64,000 nt of DNA from Daphnia pulex (taxonomy: Eukaryota > Arthropoda > Branchiopoda > Diplostraca > Daphniidae): contig NC_060021.1 in NCBI RefSeq assembly GCF_021134715.1, forward strand, positions 744,001 through 808,000. The letters are read 5' to 3'. Each line of letters opens with the position of its first letter. Within the stretch, counting starts at the first letter, position 1. The position numbers were made by a program, and so were the translations under genes. Positions 13,357-25,414 of this stretch are shown one piece after another. Below the pieces are notes generated by a model, which did not search any database, was not told the origin of the DNA, and was given only the letters and a program-made list of their open reading frames with translations.

Positions 13357-15648
13357 ATGGAAAAGATATTTGAACTCCGCCCGAAAAAAGATTTGCTAGA
13401 TCCTACTTTCGAAGGATACAAATTGAGTTTGGATGCTTTACCTGTTTACAAACATGAAGTACCTGTGGCTGTCGAACATTTAAAACCAAGTGATGAGCAA
13501 CTTTCTTATTCACACGTGAAAACATTCGGTCTTCACAATCATTTGATAGAAGATCCTTGGTCAGATGAAATTGCCTTTTTCATATCAAAAGATTTGCAGA
13601 TCTTCAAAATCAACCTTCATTCTCTGGTTTGTTGGATTAATATTTATTTTTAAAATCCAGAATATTTATTCTATGAAATTTTTTGCAGGCAAGTCAGAAT
13701 CCTGAGTTTACGTCTGTATGGCAAATCCCACAAAGATCTGAAAGAAGAGATGGCTGGTTTAATGCATCTTTGAGTTTTGCTTCGTCAGAATTGGCAGTTG
13801 TTACAGATGGGGGAGGTGTATTACATATAATCGATACAAACATCCGTACTTCAACACATTCTCATACTTGGGAGGTAAGCACAGTTTTATTTTTGCAATT
13901 CACTGCCATTATAGATTTCTTGTTAATTTCATACATTTTTAAAGGTCAAGTTGTCCAACCAAATTATGGGAAGTGGTGAACCCTTCAAGGTTATACATTC
14001 CATCCTCAATGCTGAAGAGGGCAGCCAATTGGAGACTCTTTCTGTTTTGGTTCTCAAAGTTGAATCAATCGGTATGCATAACAATTTTTAAAAGTAATGA
14101 TTTTGAACAAGATTAAATTTTGAAAAGATTATTCCAGATCAAGTTGAGAGCCAAATTGCTTTGTCAATATTTGGATGCAGTGAGAAAGAGACTCCTTTCA
14201 TAAATTGCCTTGAATGGATTGAGTATGAACACAAGGATGGAAATTGGTCCTTCAAACAACTTAAACGTTTAGCGATACCTCACGGCTTAGATTATGCTTC
14301 CATTTTGAGCCCTGGTAAATCGATATGCCTTATTGCTCGGGAGCCTTTCGGAATCATATTCGATTCCACCAGGAATGTCGCTGCTCCCTTACCAAGCCCA
14401 CAAATGGATGAAGGTATAACAAGAATTATTGTAGACATGTCTCATTATACTATCTGATTCTAATTTACTCTTCTTGTTTGCTAGATGAATCTGAAAATAA
14501 AGTTGCATATACTTGGGCAGAAACTCCAGAGGAGGTGACTCTATGGGTCAATTTTGACAAACAGACGTCAAAGCACGACTTGGTCGTTAAGATTGAAAGC
14601 CAAACTTTAAAAATTGTACACAAAAACCAAACTTATTTGGATGGCGAATTAGCGCATGCCATTTCGGTTGATACGAGTACGTGGACGTTGTCGGATGGAA
14701 AACTAGAGATCATCTTATCAAAGAATAACCAATCCCTTAACTGGAGTCATTTGGTCCTTAATGACCTTCGTGGTCGAAAAGTTCTTGACGCTGAAACAGC
14801 TGCCGAGTATGAAACTGTATTGAATACCACGAAAGACAAGGTAATTGCTGCAATCTTGTTAATCATGTTTTATAATCAAGTATCAATATTGTTTGAAAAC
14901 AAGTAACTAATGTTCCAATTTCTCATTAGCAATCAGGAAATGGTGGACGACCTCCAATCTTCAGCAGTGAACAACTAGAGGAATGCGATGATGATATGAT
15001 GGACGAAACCTACATCTTTCGTTTCGATGGAGAGACTAATCAATTTACACACAAAGTAAATAATAGAAACAAATTTCGATAAGGTTAAATAGCTAACTAA
15101 TTATGTATATATTTTTTCCAACAGGCCATACTGAGTGGTCAGCTACTATTCTTTACTGAGAGTGCTCCAGGATTAGCCCCGGCGTTCTGTTTACGCCATG
15201 ACGTTGATGGACTTATTTGGCAGCCGATGGGAGATGAATTAGAACAGCCATGGGGATGCCTTCACACTGCTGCGCTCCAAGCACTTGGTTACATCCAGGC
15301 TTCAAAAGAACAACGGAAGTTTACTGTAGCACCTCCCGGTAAAATATTTCGATAAGACGACCAATTGAATATTTAACAAAAAATTCCGTTCAAATCTACG
15401 TAGATATGACTTACGCAGCTTTGTGTGATGCATTCACTCACGTTTACATTTACCGTCAACCCAATTGCTCGTCGACTGGCGTGGAGATGGTACATCGTCC
15501 AACAGGCAGGAAAGTGGGTAATATTGCTCGTCAACAAGTTCTCAATATCGATAGTTCAGAAGAATGCCTTGGAGCCATGGCCACCAATACTTTCTTACTC
15601 ATTCTCACTTCTTCGTCACTTTTTGCCATTCGTGTGAACAGCGATTAA
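13357..15648 (+). CDS. NUDCD1: NudC domain-containing protein 1 (NUDCD1/CML66 family), 8 exons
   Basis: Exons 13357-13626, 13689-13874, 13945-14071, 14138-14413, 14485-14840, 14930-15055, 15125-15338 and 15404-15648 join in phase to 599 aa, close to the roughly 580 aa of the vertebrate protein. The N-terminal half has the beta-propeller-like repeats of the family (FGLHNHLIEDPWSDEIAFF, VTDGGGVLHIID). Exon 5 carries the CS/p23-like NudC domain (YTWAETPEEVTLWVNF ... WTLSDGKLEIIL), in which TW begins the domain and W-x-L-x-D-G-x-L-E-I is the hallmark end. The C-terminal region (FCLRHDVDGLIWQPMG, then SLFAIRVNSD at the end) is also family-like. Known role: a co-chaperone-like adaptor; the human protein binds the COPI and DHX15 machinery. 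All introns are 61-88 bp with GT..AG ends. The start follows an in-frame Met with A at -3. Confidence 0.93.
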
Positions 15649-17177
15649 AGTCTCACACAGTTTCCTTAATGAACGGCTGAATACAATTACTGATTCAGAC
15701 TGTACGTTGAATGTAATTTTTTTTTGTAACTTTGCCCAGTTTGAAATTTAGGTATGGGGTGCATGATACCATGATACCATTAATAGGCGTATTCGATTCG
15801 TAATGGTTGAAGAAGTAATTTTACTAAAGGGTTGTAAAAATAGATCGTTCGGTGGGAAATTTGAATTTTAAATACTCCACCACTCACGATCAAAACATGT
15901 ACGTACTAAGAATACACTATTTTTTAAGACCGCGAAAATCAAAGGTGGGCCCGATTATTTAAAAAATGGAAAATCCTAAAGTAGATTTGTGAAAATTGGT
16001 GGGAATCTAAATAGGTCACACATTATGTTGTTTGTGTATGTATAATTAAAATTTCAGATTCCTAAAGCTGCTATCTTATAAAATTTTACCGTATCAAAAC
16101 AACTTTTGATTTGAGGTTGGCCTCATAATGTCTTGAGCTACAGAACGAAAATTGACCTATTTTTTTTTTGTTGATAGGATGTTGATTATCTTATCTCTTG
16201 TTTATCACACCATCAATTGGTGATAGTTTTTTGAGAGCTTGCACAAGGTCTCCTATTGATGTACGGGAAATAACAAAAAAAAAAAACAAGGAAGGGAAAC
16301 GAAACTAGAATGCCCGCTTGAGCATAAAATAATTCAACCAATTTGTTACAATTATTATTTCAAATACTCTCTATTATCCTGTATTTTTATCATTTTTATT
16401 TTGTTACAAATGTAGGCCTACCAATTTTAGCATTATTGTTTTTCACTTCAGTTAAAACTATGATAGAGTTAATGTTTTTTAAAGGGGTCGCACACTTACT
16501 TAAAACTAAACTATGAATAAAGTTCATTTTAAAAAAATACAATTTAATTTGCAATTTGTTTGGGGTTTAAATCTTTTTTTTAGTCTAAAATAAGTAACTG
16601 TACTCCGGTCTTTGGTGTCGGGTGTCCGGAGTCCGGTAAGTGAAGAGGCTTTCGTAATTTCCCACCCTGTTGGTGGCTCAGTTGGATATAGCAGTTCGAC
16701 TAGGCGTTGCCAACTAGCGCCAGCACGATCAACTTGTGCACCAGGAATGCAAGATATTTGAAATATTAAATAAAAAACTTTATAAATTAATGCTAAGATA
16801 GATTAACGTTAAAATAATATCGTTTGTAAATCTCAGACAAATAGTGGTGGTCGAAAAATAGTTTTTAGTTTAAAAAAAAAATGATCCAAGTCACCAGAAG
16901 GCGCTAGTAACGCCATCAGTCTCGAAACGATGAAACGTTGCTTTTTGAAGGACGGGAGAGTCGAGTTGAGTTTGTAAAGTGGTCAGAGTTTATTGGACTG
17001 TTGGAATATTGGGCTTATCTGCTATCTTTTTCATCTGTTAAAAGTTTAGTTGACCAGTTCTTCAGCAATCAGTTGGTTTATGAGGGTTGGTAAATGTCGG
17101 TTACTTGGGTTTAGTGTCGGTAAAGATTTGTAGCTAGTTGAAGTTTTCACAAATTTGTATTAAATTTAATTATTCTG
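15649..17177. other. Intergenic region; one pol III A-box-like motif
   Basis: No coding exon is visible. TGGCTCAGTTGG at about 16674-16685 is a perfect-looking pol III A box. The GTTCGACT that follows is too close to act as a B box and no cloverleaf folds, so it may be a tRNA-derived repeat fragment. The stretch from about 16920 on, rich in GTTGG/GGTT, is probably promoter and 5' UTR of the gene starting at 17178. Confidence 0.35.
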
Positions 17178-20100
17178 ATGACCATACTGGCACCTGTCGA
17201 GAAAGCAGGAACGATGGAAAAACTTACGGATCCCGTCACGAGCGACAGCGAGTTAGAGGAAGGAGAGATAGCGAACGATGAGATAGAAATAATCTCCGAA
17301 TTCATACGCCACCCTCCAATGAAATCGCAGAAGTCAAGTCCAAGAAAATCCATTCCTGGAAGTAACTCAATTTCATCTAGGAAATTAGATAGTTTTGCAC
17401 ATAGGTTGAAGCATTCTGTGTCTAACAGTAGTGGTGGAGGGAACGTTGAATTGAAACATGTCAGTGAATTGAAGCCAGTTCCAAAAACTAGCAGGGAGAA
17501 GCCATCAATTTCATCGAAGAGAAAATCACCTGCTCGAACTCCCAAAAGGTTAGGCCAATCTAGATCTAGATCTACTTCTACTTCCAAGCCTGACACCAGT
17601 AGAAGTTCAAGGACTCGATTGAATAGTACCAGATCCAGCAGAGGAAGGCAGTCATCAAATCAGGCTAAGAAAGAAGAAAAGTTAATAAATTCAGTAACCT
17701 ATGAATCAGAAGAATCTAAAGAAAAAAAATGGAAGCAATCGTTTGAAGAATTATTAGTTACCCCAGGTTCTGTGGAAAGCATAGATGATGACTCTGGTTC
17801 AGAAGGTGATGAAGAACTTAAACTGCGGATAGAAGCCCTTAACTCAGTTGTTGTGAATGCAAAGCCAAAAGATGTTTCAAATGATGTGGTTTCCTCCAAA
17901 AGTGATTCTACACCAGAGCCAATAATCTCTAATGGAGTACAGGTATATTTGTATTAAATATTTGAATTCTAGTTAACATGTGAAATGTTTTTAATTGATG
18001 GATTTTACTTTGAAGTAAGTTTATTTTAGTATAAGTGTTGAAACTTGTAAACCATTGTTATTTAGGAAGAGGATGAAGGAGATGATGAAGATGAGGAGTT
18101 ATTGAGAGCGCAGTTGTTGATTGAAGTGGCACGGAAACAAACGAAGGAACTAGAAGTGCAAATGCAGCCCGAGGAAAAAGACACAAAAGCCGAAGAACCA
18201 GCCGTGCCGAATCTTGCTTTTGAAAGGCGAAACCAAGCGACAAAGATTCCTTCCAAATCCGTTCATATCCCAAAAGCTGATCGACTTGTAATTGATTTAC
18301 GGAACGATTCTTCTGATTCAAGTGACGAAGACGACGGCGTGCAAAGTTCGATTACTGCCCTTCTTAAATCGGCCCGGCAAACGGTAGAAGAGAAAAGTTC
18401 TATTGTTCCAAATGCCCTGTCTCATCTACCTCGCAACCAACAAGAAGAATATCAAAGGCTGAAGCAAGAAATTGTTCGTCGAGAAAAAATGAAGCAAGGA
18501 GCGTCAAAAGTTTCCCCACTCATTCAATCCCAATCAGATGGTCTTTCTAAAATGGATTCAACTTCAGGAGCGTCCACCCAGCTTCTGTTACAACAGCCGG
18601 TAGTGATTTCTACGCATTCCGAGAAGTCTGTTAATACCGTTCCTCCTCAGGTTGATTTTGTTCCGTCAATGGATCAAGAAATGCTCATCTGTTCCCCTAT
18701 AAATACTCTTGATTCGACTACACCATCTCCTATTATTCTTCCACATTCTGCGTCTCCGGGAAGCATTGTTAAAGAAAGCGAAAAAAATGAATCTATCGCT
18801 ATTACTAGTGGAAAATCTGACGGAGCCTCAGTTACAAGACCCACCACAACATCGACCCGCCCTTTGGATAGTTTGAAGAAGGCCTCTCCCATGAAATCCA
18901 ACGAATCCAATTCACCCAAGCTTATTGCTCTGAAGCAACAGCTACTTCATAAAAAGTATTTGGAAATGACTGTATTCTTAGTTTGTACTTAAAACTATTA
19001 TCACTTCATTGCTGTACAGGCGAGATTTAGCATCGACCAAAGAAGCGCTGAAGTGTCAATTGGGATTGGTGGACAAGAATCGATTACTGTGGTTAAACAG
19101 CAGCCAAGAAGTCAATCGGCTCAAGGCTCTTCTTCAAGCGGCCGAAGGAACTGAGCGCCAACTCCGCACTCAGCTGACAAACTCTCAGCTTCAAACGCAA
19201 CGTTTAAAAACAAAGATGCAGTCGGTGGAACGTCAAGTGACTGTACTTCACAGTGGTATAGGGGCACATCGGTAATTGAGAATAGCATTTTGTGTAATCA
19301 GCCTAGGCATTCAACTGTTCAATTGCTGGTATTATCATTATTTTTCTCTCTACAGAACACGACGCATTTCCGCTAAATTACGACCGAAATTGACCAATCA
19401 ACCTGGATTGAACAGTTCGACAACCACTTTTACTTTACCCTCTTTAACGCCTCTTCGTGTCAAACCCCGTGTCTTTGCCAAAGCATTGGCCAAAACCAAT
19501 CACCTGACTTATCACAGACCTACAACGGCCGCCGTTGACAGCGAAGTGTCAATGTCTGTTAAAGGAAGTGTTCAAATTAAAGAAAAACAGAACTTTTCTG
19601 GTGTTTTAGAAGGAAACAAAGCTCTTCACGACGAACAGTGGCTGTATGGTACCTTAGGCGATGATTGGAGTCAGTCAAATGTTGTCAGCGATTTCCCAAA
19701 GTGGTCTCCTCATGGACATGCCAGCCGATTCCTGTAAGTATCACATTCTCTTTGTTGTTTTCGTTTAATTTTCCTGCTTAATCAATTGACTTCACTTCTA
19801 CAAATTTCAAATCAATCTCTTGTACCTTCATTTCGTTAAAGTTGTAAAACAAATTTTGACTAACTTCGAAATTGATCGTGTTACACCAAAAGAACATAGT
19901 AATATGCAACATTTAAACTCGCTGCTACTGCTTATTCCAAAGTAGCAACGAAGGGTTTCGTGTAGATTCGTCACTCGTAGTCTGCCGCTATCAACTGGAT
20001 TCGACGCCTTGCCAAATTGTGCCGTGCCCATTTCAACACCTCCTCCCTCAGAAGGATGTGCGCCAGTTAGAAAAATCATCTCCTATGGTCTCCAAAAGCA

Positions 20101-20290
20101 CAGCCAGGTTGGCAACGTTGGCCCTTCTGCAGCTCTCATGTTTTGACAAACCCGGCAGCAGGAGAGTCTATACTCACTTATGTTTGCCCTTGCAATAGTG
20201 TTGAATCAAGTTGCTGAATGAGCGTCTAAGGTTATATAATTCACACTAATTCTCTCTCTTTTTCCTAGTGCGAGCCGCGGTGAGGTATGA
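17178..20290 (+). CDS. ZFC3H1-like protein, N-terminal region only (no zinc finger visible)
   Basis: Exons 17178-17942, 18066-18955, 19020-19271 and 19356-19733 join in phase. A last exon 20269-20290 after a strong pyrimidine tract would end the protein (ASRGEV, stop), giving about 768 aa. If the last intron is not removed, the stop is at 19737. Seen features: an acidic SDSELEEGEI motif near the N-terminus, an RS-rich basic region (residues about 110-165), an acidic stretch (EEDEGDDEDEEL), VIDLRNDSSDSSDEDD followed by ITALLKSARQTVEE and LPRNQQEEYQRLKQEIVRRE, and a coiled coil (exon 3). The last block strongly recalls the middle of vertebrate ZFC3H1, a nuclear exosome (PAXT) adaptor. The zinc finger and C-terminal repeat half are not found downstream, so this is either a short form, a split gene or a truncated one. 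A second ATG at 17214 is possible. Confidence 0.65.
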
Positions 20291-20575
20291 CCTTGTTATG
20301 AGCTTAACAAGATAAAAAATACGGGATGTAATCCTACAGCAAGTTAGTAGCTTACCTCATGCGCTACTGTGCCAAACTTGTAACTAAGAGCGTAAGTATA
20401 AAGTTTACTGTTTTTCGTCTTCCATTCGTTGAGGAGTGATCAAGAAAAGAGAAGTTTTGTGATAATATATTTAGCAACTAAATATGTCTGCTGATCTTAT
20501 GTCGTTCCTTCAGACATTTGTCTGACCCGAACGATTTCGCGATGTCCGAAGAATCGCATGGAAAGCAGTCAGTTA

Positions 20576-20597
20576 GTGTGTGTGTGTGTGTGTGTGT
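20576..20597. repeat. (TG)n microsatellite
   Basis: An uninterrupted TG tract of about 11 units, about 40 bp before the start of the first THAP-gene duplicate. Confidence 0.9.
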
Positions 20598-20637
20598 TTC
20601 GAGCCAGCCTTAATCGCAGTGATAATTCCTGCTCCAT

Positions 20638-21744
20638 CGTATTTCGAGAAATTGTCTTACCTCATCGGTGAATCATCTGTGTACGACGGAAAGAAGAGAA
20701 AAAAAATAAATGTACAAAGAACTGGTCACTTGTTCTGTTTTTAATTGTGAATTTATGAATTTAAGGAAATTGATTTTTCTATTTATAATTACTTGGGCAG
20801 AAAGAAGGAAGGTTTCTTTTTTTAACTAAATAGGGTGTCCAATGCGTAGTGTCATTGTCAGACAAAAAACACGAGACAGTCTGTTTGAAATAATCGTAGT
20901 AAATTAGCTTAAAATAAATAAGTCTAAAGGTATGCGTTCGCATTGGTAATAAAAATATAAGTAATTCATAAACAATTTAGATTAGAAATTAACAGTAATA
21001 GTCAATATTCGAGTGACAGCGTGTGTGTTGGGATTTGAAAATATGGGATAAGTCCATCTCCATCTCTTCAAAGAAAATTCATCCAACAAACCCATAAAAA
21101 TAAAATTATCTTTTAAAATTTTTTTATTTATTTCGGTTCAAACGCATTTTTGTTTTTAAAAAGTTTTAAGTTAACGAGTTAACTCTTTAATTCTTTACAG
21201 GCGTTGTTGAGTTTCATAGTGGCAACACCGAATTCCCAGTTCTCATGAAAGTTCGTCTGCAGCAAAAATCCAGTCTCCCTGTCAGTGATTGGCTCATCCC
21301 TTTTCTGTTTTGATTTTTGAATTCTGGGCTTATTTCACTAGTTAAATTGACGTTTATCGTGCTGCTGATAAAAATGGTGATGAAGTGCTTTGTGGCATGT
21401 TGCTCTGCCGGGTATGCCTCAAATAAGGTGAAAGTTACAAAATTTCGTGCTCCAAAAGACGAAAAACAATTCATTCTCTGGCAGAAAGCTATTCCCAGAA
21501 CCGATAGAAAGTTGACAAGAAAAGACTATGTGTGCGCAAACCACTTTGAAGAGAAATATTTAACGAAAGTAAAAACCATTCTTGATCAAGAATTTCCTCT
21601 GAAGATCTGGAAGTTGGCAGCTGAAGCCATTCCTACTCTAAATCTATGTAAGTGTGCCAAACCTCTTTTTATATATTACGTCTATAATATTATGTTCTAA
21701 TTACTTATTTGTTACACTGTGTGTAGGGAGTGACACGGATAATC
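20638..21744 (+). repeat. Duplicated segment, copy A (5' part of the THAP gene)
   Basis: From CGTATTTCGAG (20638) to GGAGTGACACGGATAA (about 21744) this matches 26969-28059 nearly base for base, with only scattered substitutions and short indels, including UTR, first exon and first intron. Outside these limits the sequences are unrelated. No terminal inverted repeat or obvious target duplication marks the edges, so this is a segmental duplication rather than a clear transposon. Confidence 0.85.
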
Positions 21745-21773
21745 AACTCGAAATTCTAATCATTTTGACTTGA
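21374..21773 (+). CDS. Truncated THAP-domain protein (duplicate of the gene at 27689)
   Basis: Exon 21374-21647 encodes a complete THAP zinc-finger module: Cys residues in KCFVACCSAG, the conserved Trp (FILWQKAI), the C-x2-H pair in YVCANHF and the closing AIPTLNL (the AVPT-like box). Splicing to 21727 gives 15 further codons, then a stop at 21773 in sequence unrelated to the full-length copy; predicted length is 106 aa. The THAP part differs from the downstream copy at only a couple of residues (for example RKD versus KKD and AAE versus AVE). It lacks the whole central region and coiled coil. It could be a stand-alone DNA-binding competitor or simply a dying fragment; expression is unknown. 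Confidence 0.6.
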
Positions 21774-22209
21774 TACATTCTAGGAGCTCACTGCGAGTAG
21801 AACTGCCATGTTCTTACACGGGGAAGTGATCAGATGGAAATGACGGCCTTGAATGCTGGACTTTTTATGTTGTGGCGCTTTGGGTTTTTCCATTAGGGAC
21901 GATTCCTGCTGCCACACCCCTTATCGAAAAATGAAACAAATTCAAACAGGTCATTGACAGGTCAGTTTGTAGGGGTCAAAAACCTATCCGGCTCCAACCT
22001 TTCCGGCCGCCCTCTTATCCTACATGTCATTTCAAATGTCCAACTTCCACCTGCAACACAGCAGGAGGATGTCTAGTATTTAGTAAATCACCGCACCATA
22101 TTGTATAGCACCCGGTAGATTTATGGTCATATTTTTCCGTCCCGTTTTAATTTGAACTGGTTTCAACGGGTTTCATTCTTCGCCAAGGTTAAACCTGTCT
22201 TCCAAATTC

Positions 22210-22528
22210 ATGCGCATTTGCCGCCACGATATTTCTGCACGCGCCAACTTGTCGGATGTGTCCTCGTCCGCTCCGGAGATTCCCATCAAAGAGTGCGCTA
22301 TTCACAGGTATGAATGTATTTGATGACCTTTAAAAAACAAACGAAAAGAAAAATATTTCAGAATAGGAATATGGGTCAAGATTAGTGGCGGGCGATTTTG
22401 TATTGTTTGAATTTTTTTTTTCAATAATTTTAGTAAGTCATTTGTGTCTTTTTTTTTTAATTTCTTTTCTCTGGAACAGCGATTTGATATCCTCCCTCCA
22501 TGTCCGTTTTTGGGTTCCTGGAAATCAG
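22210..22528 (+). CDS. Candidate two-exon coding fragment of unknown identity
   Basis: An ATG-initiated stretch at 22210-22307 (MRICRHDISARANLSDVSSS...) ends at CACAG|GTATGA. A second segment, 22480-22528, lies between a long T-rich acceptor and a GTAAGG donor; the join keeps the frame open (SDLISSLHVRFWVPGNQ). No domain is recognised and no third exon was found, so this could equally be a non-coding transcript or chance. Confidence 0.25.
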
Positions 22529-22559
22529 GTAAGGGTCATCTTTTCTCTAAGCCGAAATA

Positions 22560-25290
22560 TTCACGTGCACCTGACACATTTTTTTTTTTCACTTCAATTT
22601 GATTCTTGTGTCTGGATTTTTGCGTTACGTAAGACCGGTAAGACGTTGTAGGGACAGAATGTAAATATTCATTTTTGAATGATTGGTTGAACTTTTTAAC
22701 TTTTATAAATTTGTGGAAGTGATTTAATCACATTTTAAGTTATTTAGTCGTCACTAGTCGTTTGATGGCGTTCACAAATTTATGTTCTGAGGTTTTTCTT
22801 AGTAAATTCTGTTATTTTGATTGTTTGTTCATACCACTACTGATTCAGGTGTTGTTCTAAACTTTGATCGGGGTTGGGCGCTGAATGAATCTAAATTTTA
22901 ATCCTTAAGGTAACTGAGTTAACAAATTGTCTGCACGATCAGCACCTGTTAACTAATGGTTACTTTTTATATTGTAAATTAATTGAAGTATTTTGCTACA
23001 CAGGGCGTTGATGTATGCTGATCATTTAAAATATTTCCATCTTCGATAAAAAACCTCCCCAACCCCAAGTAAAAATTGATTTTTTGAAGGGCGCGCTTTG
23101 ACAAAAGGTTACTGAAAGCCTAAGAACCCCGTAGAAGTTTCTTTTATTCGATTTTACGATTTTCATATGGCAATCTAATTATATAAAAAACCTCCCGTGA
23201 GTTCAAATTGGTTTATTTGGAATGCCCGTTCCAACATTACCAGTAACAACACCATGGCGAAAAACCCTCACTCACTTGTTTGACAGGATTAATTGTGCAA
23301 CTATTTCTTGAGGCGCTAAAGAGTCGTTATTTCTGAAACATCAAATTTTAATCAATGAACTATGACTTAATCTCGTTGGCTTCTAGATTAACCACCATTA
23401 AAATGTTTGCCAGTGATGCGTACACAACACCCAATGCTGGAAGAATTATGTAATCATCGTCTGCATCACTGATTAAAGTAGTGAATTTAAATAAGTTTAG
23501 GAATGGCAACGGTACAGCGCTCATAGTTTCTGATATGTTGGAGCGTGGTTTCTTTTGATTCTGGTATTTTTGTCTTATTTGCCATTCTCTTTTATGTCGT
23601 AAAAACTTTGAAATGAATGCAAGACAGGTATTCTTAAGAGACGTTTAATTCGAGACCAATCGTACGAACCTTAAACAAATACTAGTAATAGAGTTAGATG
23701 GTTAAACAGAAGTTTATCTAGTTTTTATTGCGATAAGAGTAATTAATCAAACTATTAAAAAGTTGCATTACGCTGACGTAGAGTGTGTGACTTCATATAA
23801 CTCAATTGGAAAATATTTCATGTGCTGAATCTGAATGACATTTGAAACGCAAAAGCCTAAAAACTCGCGTGCACCTGAGTCAATTTTTTCGCTTCAATTT
23901 GATTCTTGTGTGGATTTTTACAAGACGTTGGAGGGACAAAAGATAAATGTTGATTTTGGACTTTAAAGTTAGTTTTGAGGATGTTCACTTGTTAAAGCAA
24001 TTGATTTGTTTAAAGAGCTGTTATGATTCAAGTGGTAAGAACCGAACGCGGTTGAACATTTTAACTTTTGTAATATTGTGGAAGTGATTTATTCTCATCT
24101 CTACTGATTAATTCGTCATCTCCCGTTTGATGTCACCTCAATTTAAAAATTCAGAGATTTCCCTCAGTTAAATTAGGTGGTAGCAATGTTAACTTGGATA
24201 TTGCAAACTTTAACACAAATCTTGCACTGCCATGCAAGATTAAGCGAAGCAACGTCAGTTAGTTAATTATTTAACTAAATGGTCTTATTAAGTGAATTCT
24301 TTAACTAAATGGTCGAAGTTACACACCGTTAAGTAAAAGTATAAATCAAAGGAATCTAAATTTTAATCCTCATCTGACTAGTAGCTAACGAATTTTCGAA
24401 GCGATCGGCACCTGTAGACTAGTCGTTACTTTACATATTGATAAAGAATTGGCGTGTCACGCTACACAGCACACTGATGTATGTTGTTCATTTAAAATAT
24501 TTACATTATCCTTAAAAAAACCTCCCCAACCCCAGTAACAATTGATTTTATAAAGGGCGCGCTTTAACAAAAGGCTTCTGATAGCCCAAGAACCCCGTAA
24601 AAGTTTACCTTTATTCGATTTTTAGGATTTTTATATTGCAATCTAATTATTCAAAAACATCTTCCGTGAGTTGAAGTTGGTTTATTTGAAATACCCGTTC
24701 TAACATTATCAGTAACACCATGACGAGAAGCCGTCAGTCACACACTTGTTCGATTAGTATAAATCGCGCAAATATTTCTCGAGGCGCTAAAGAGCCGTTA
24801 TTTCTTAAACATAAAAAAAGAATCTGTGCATTTTAAACAATGAACTGTGCACTTACTATCGGATGCTGCTAGATTACATACCAAAAAAATTGTTAACCAG
24901 AGTTCTGTAGTGCCAGGTACTGCTGAAAGATCCAATCAGGCACCAACTGCATCACTTAAGTAAGAAGTGTATTTAAATTTTTGTTTTCGTTATTAAGTTT
25001 AAGTAAGTCTATAGAGTTAGATTTCAAGAATGTTTAATTCTTGTTTTCTTCGGTAGTGGAGTGAAAGAATTCCATTCTTGGAAAAATTCTCTTTTTCGAC
25101 CTATTAAATAAAACAAACGGTACGAAACTTATATTAGTGCATATTATAAAATACGATAGTAAAACAGAAGTTGAACTAGTTGTTAGCACGATAAGAAAAT
25201 TAATCTAGCGATAAAGTAGTTACATTATGCCGACGCAGAATGTACGGCTTCACATTACTCATTAGAAAAATATTAAACGTGTTGAATGAC
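22560..25290. repeat. Diverged direct tandem duplication, two units of about 1.3-1.4 kb
   Basis: Unit 1 (about 22560-23850) and unit 2 (about 23868-25290) share co-linear blocks: a GTGCACCTGA..CTTCAATTTGATTCTTGTG block (22563 and 23871), a TTGTGGAAGTGATTTA block (22711 and 24074), and a long block with AACCTCCCCAACCCC and AAGGGCGCGCTTT (23050 and 24519). Later blocks are AGGCGCTAAAGAG (23310 and 24782) and a final block ending near ACGCTGACG/TGCCGACGC. Between blocks they differ by substitutions and indels. No open reading frame is shared. The even preservation of the CCTCCCC..GGGCGCGC block suggests either modest age or selection. Confidence 0.7.
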
Positions 25291-25414
25291 ATTTGAAAAA
25301 TTGACGCTTTAATTGTTTTGCTGTACTATTTTGTGTCTATTTCGTTCAATTATTTACATTGTCACCATTTTCACGTCAGTGCTGAAAAACGCCAACGATC
25401 TCTGCTACGTATAG

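Noticed and set aside
16670-16760. tRNA gene suggested by TGGCTCAGTTGG
   Set aside because: No acceptor, anticodon or T arm can be paired; only an isolated A-box match.
18058-18321. Minus-strand frames opposite the ZFC3H1-like gene
   Set aside because: Antisense shadows of acidic coding sequence.
21214-21474. Minus-strand 86-codon frame, repeated identically at 27529-27789
   Set aside because: Its conservation follows from the recent duplication of the THAP exon on the other strand; no signal, domain or splice context.
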